NCBI GenBank assembly: GCA_024639165.1
Contig: JAHEIX010000009.1
Span: forward strand, 1-43,458
Direction of reading: 5' to 3'
Length of the DNA stretch: 43,458 bases
Source of the DNA: UBA7446 sp024639165
GTDB lineage: Bacteria > Bacteroidota > Bacteroidia > Flavobacteriales > Flavobacteriaceae
Shown: positions 42,483 to 43,458 of the stretch, one piece after another
Layout of the letters: each line of letters starts with the position of its first letter
Position numbering within the stretch: the stretch's first letter is position 1
The notes under the pieces: generated by a model
The model's input: only the letters and a program-made list of their open reading frames with translations
What the model was told of the DNA's origin: nothing
Databases searched by the model: none
Position numbers and translations under genes: made by a program

Positions 42483-43295
42483 ATGAAAACATTTACCGCA
42501 CGCCAAGCACAATCCGATCAGTTTTTCTTACTCGCAGGTCCTTGTGCTATCGAAGGAGAAAACATGGCATTGCGTATTGCAGAACATGTAGTTGAGGTTA
42601 CAACTAAGCTGAATATACCAGTTGTTTTTAAGGGGAGTTTTAAAAAGGCCAACAGAAGCCGTGTTGATAGCTTTACTGGAATTGGTGATGAAAACGCACT
42701 AAAGATCCTTCAAAAAGTAGGTAAGACCTTTGATGTACCTACTGTTACGGACATACACGAAGTATCAGATGCTGAAAAAGCAGCCGAATATGTAGATGTA
42801 CTTCAAATTCCCGCTTTTTTGGTTCGGCAAACCGATTTAGTTGTTGCTGCAGCCAATACGGGCAAATACGTCAACCTAAAGAAAGGACAATTCATGAGTC
42901 CAGAAAGTATGTCACATGCTGTATCAAAGGTCACTGACACAGGAAATGATAACGTATGGATAACAGAAAGAGGGACCATGTTTGGGTACCAAGATATGGT
43001 AGTAGACTTTAGGGGTATTCCGGTGATGAAGTCCATAGCACCTACGATACTAGATGTAACGCATTCTTTGCAACAACCCAACCAATCAAGTGGGGTTACG
43101 GGTGGTCGTCCAGAGCTAATTGAAACCATAGCACGTGCAGGTATTGCAGCCGGTGTTGATGGCCTTTTTATGGAAACACATCACGATCCAAGTAGTGCCA
43201 AGAGCGATGGAGCTAATATGCTGCCATTACATCTGCTAGAAGGTTTGCTCGAACGATTAACGATTCTTCGAAGTGCAGTGAATCAAATTTCTTAA
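42483..43295 (+). CDS. kdsA: 3-deoxy-8-phosphooctulonate synthase (metal-dependent type)
   Basis: A 270-residue TIM-barrel enzyme joining phosphoenolpyruvate and arabinose 5-phosphate to make the LPS precursor KDO 8-phosphate. Blocks: LLAGPCAIEGEN, FKGSFKKANRSRVDSFTG, LQIPAFLVRQTDLV, TERGTMFGYQDMVVDFR and GLFMETHHDPS. The Cys in GPCAIE (residue 21) corresponds to the metal ligand of the metal-dependent class. The start at 42483 (MKTFTARQAQ) is chosen over an in-frame ATG far upstream that overlaps typA. The related enzyme DAHP synthase is excluded by the KANRSR and DVTHSLQ blocks. Confidence 0.93.
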   Translation: MKTFTARQAQSDQFFLLAGPCAIEGENMALRIAEHVVEVTTKLNIPVVFKGSFKKANRSRVDSFTGIGDENALKILQKVGKTFDVPTVTDIHEVSDAEKAAEYVDVLQIPAFLVRQTDLVVAAANTGKYVNLKKGQFMSPESMSHAVSKVTDTGNDNVWITERGTMFGYQDMVVDFRGIPVMKSIAPTILDVTHSLQQPNQSSGVTGGRPELIETIARAGIAAGVDGLFMETHHDPSSAKSDGANMLPLHLLEGLLERLTILRSAVNQIS

Positions 43296-43302
43296 AATAG
43301 CG

Positions 43303-43310
43303 TATCTTTG
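43303..43310 (+). promoter_or_regulatory. Bacteroidota -7 promoter box for ssrA
   Basis: TATCTTTG is an exact TAnnTTTG match 30 bases before the mature 5' end of tmRNA, leaving a short 5' leader to be removed by RNase P. It sits 7 bases after the kdsA stop. Confidence 0.5.
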
Positions 43311-43340
43311 CCTACCCTTTATGGGGTTCTTTGAAAGCAT

Positions 43341-43458
43341 GGGGTCGACTGGTATTGACAGCGAGATTCATGACAGTGTAAGCAAGTCGAGCGCTGGACT
43401 ACAGCTCGTAAATATCATAGTACCACCATTTTAAATGGCGAGAATAACTACGCTCTTG
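43341..43458 (+). ncRNA. ssrA: tmRNA (ssrA), 5' part, cut by window end
   Basis: The 5' end GGGGTCGACTGGTATTGACA is the tRNA-like start of tmRNA. The tag reading frame begins at 43437 with the resume codon GGC and reads GENNYAL before the window ends, so the tag is probably GENNYALAA, as in Flavobacteria. tmRNA frees stalled ribosomes and marks the unfinished protein for degradation. The 3' half is outside the window. Confidence 0.92.

Overview
The window is from a Bacteroidota chromosome, most likely a marine Flavobacteriaceae. The evidence is a fused SecDF, a T9SS type A sorting domain protein, a Rho factor with a large Asn/His/Lys-rich insert, a short archaeal-type ProS, BshB1, the DUF1599-folP-cdaA neighbourhood, and repeated promoters of the Bacteroidota form (TTG about 19 nt upstream of TAnnTTTG), several with the start codon only 3-8 nt after the box.

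Left end (1-7357) is accessory. Bases 1-1480 hold a compact row of unrelated, exported, minus-strand small genes. Each unit is separated by a copy of the same plus-oriented repeat, which reads as the decayed 3' end of a plus-strand gene ending in ELKEEDMPMV. Units begin at 1, 653, 1051 and 1468, and at least two genes carry their own -7 box. A 5'-truncated gene (1482-2258) abuts the stop of an intact secreted-protein gene (2259-2948). Divergent from it is a tight three-gene surface operon: a small T9SS-sorted protein, a beta-barrel-like protein and a long coiled-coil/Ig/repeat protein. The last is interrupted by a 100-N gap caused by a collapsed 129-nt tandem repeat. A small secreted protein gene and a decayed gene remnant follow.

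The rest is core. 7.3-11.2 kb, minus strand: tRNA-His, bshB1-gpx, then DUF1599-tpiA-prmA-clpS. 11.3-16.8 kb: folP-cdaA facing an MsbA-like ABC exporter and truA, then a YfcE-like phosphodiesterase facing a family-2 glycosyltransferase. 16.8-21.3 kb: rho, a DXD glycosyltransferase, rpsT directly behind tRNA-Glu, and proS. 21.3-27.2 kb, plus strand: a low-complexity lipoprotein, a FadL-like outer membrane protein, folE-cysS-yidD, and lgt. 27.2-34.9 kb, minus strand: secDF, mdh, gyrB, asnB. 35.1-40.5 kb: ftsE with a glycosyltransferase, facing a GT4-CptA-like-flippase envelope cluster. 40.6-43.5 kb: typA divergent from kdsA, then the start of ssrA (tmRNA, tag GENNYAL...), cut by the window end.

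Four convergent gene pairs overlap at their stop codons, leaving no room for terminators between them. The main novelty candidates are the cassette-like array at 1-1480 and the three-gene surface operon at 3030-6642. No CRISPR array, intact insertion sequence, integrase, rRNA or phage module was seen. Gene names rest on motif recognition only; no database search was run.
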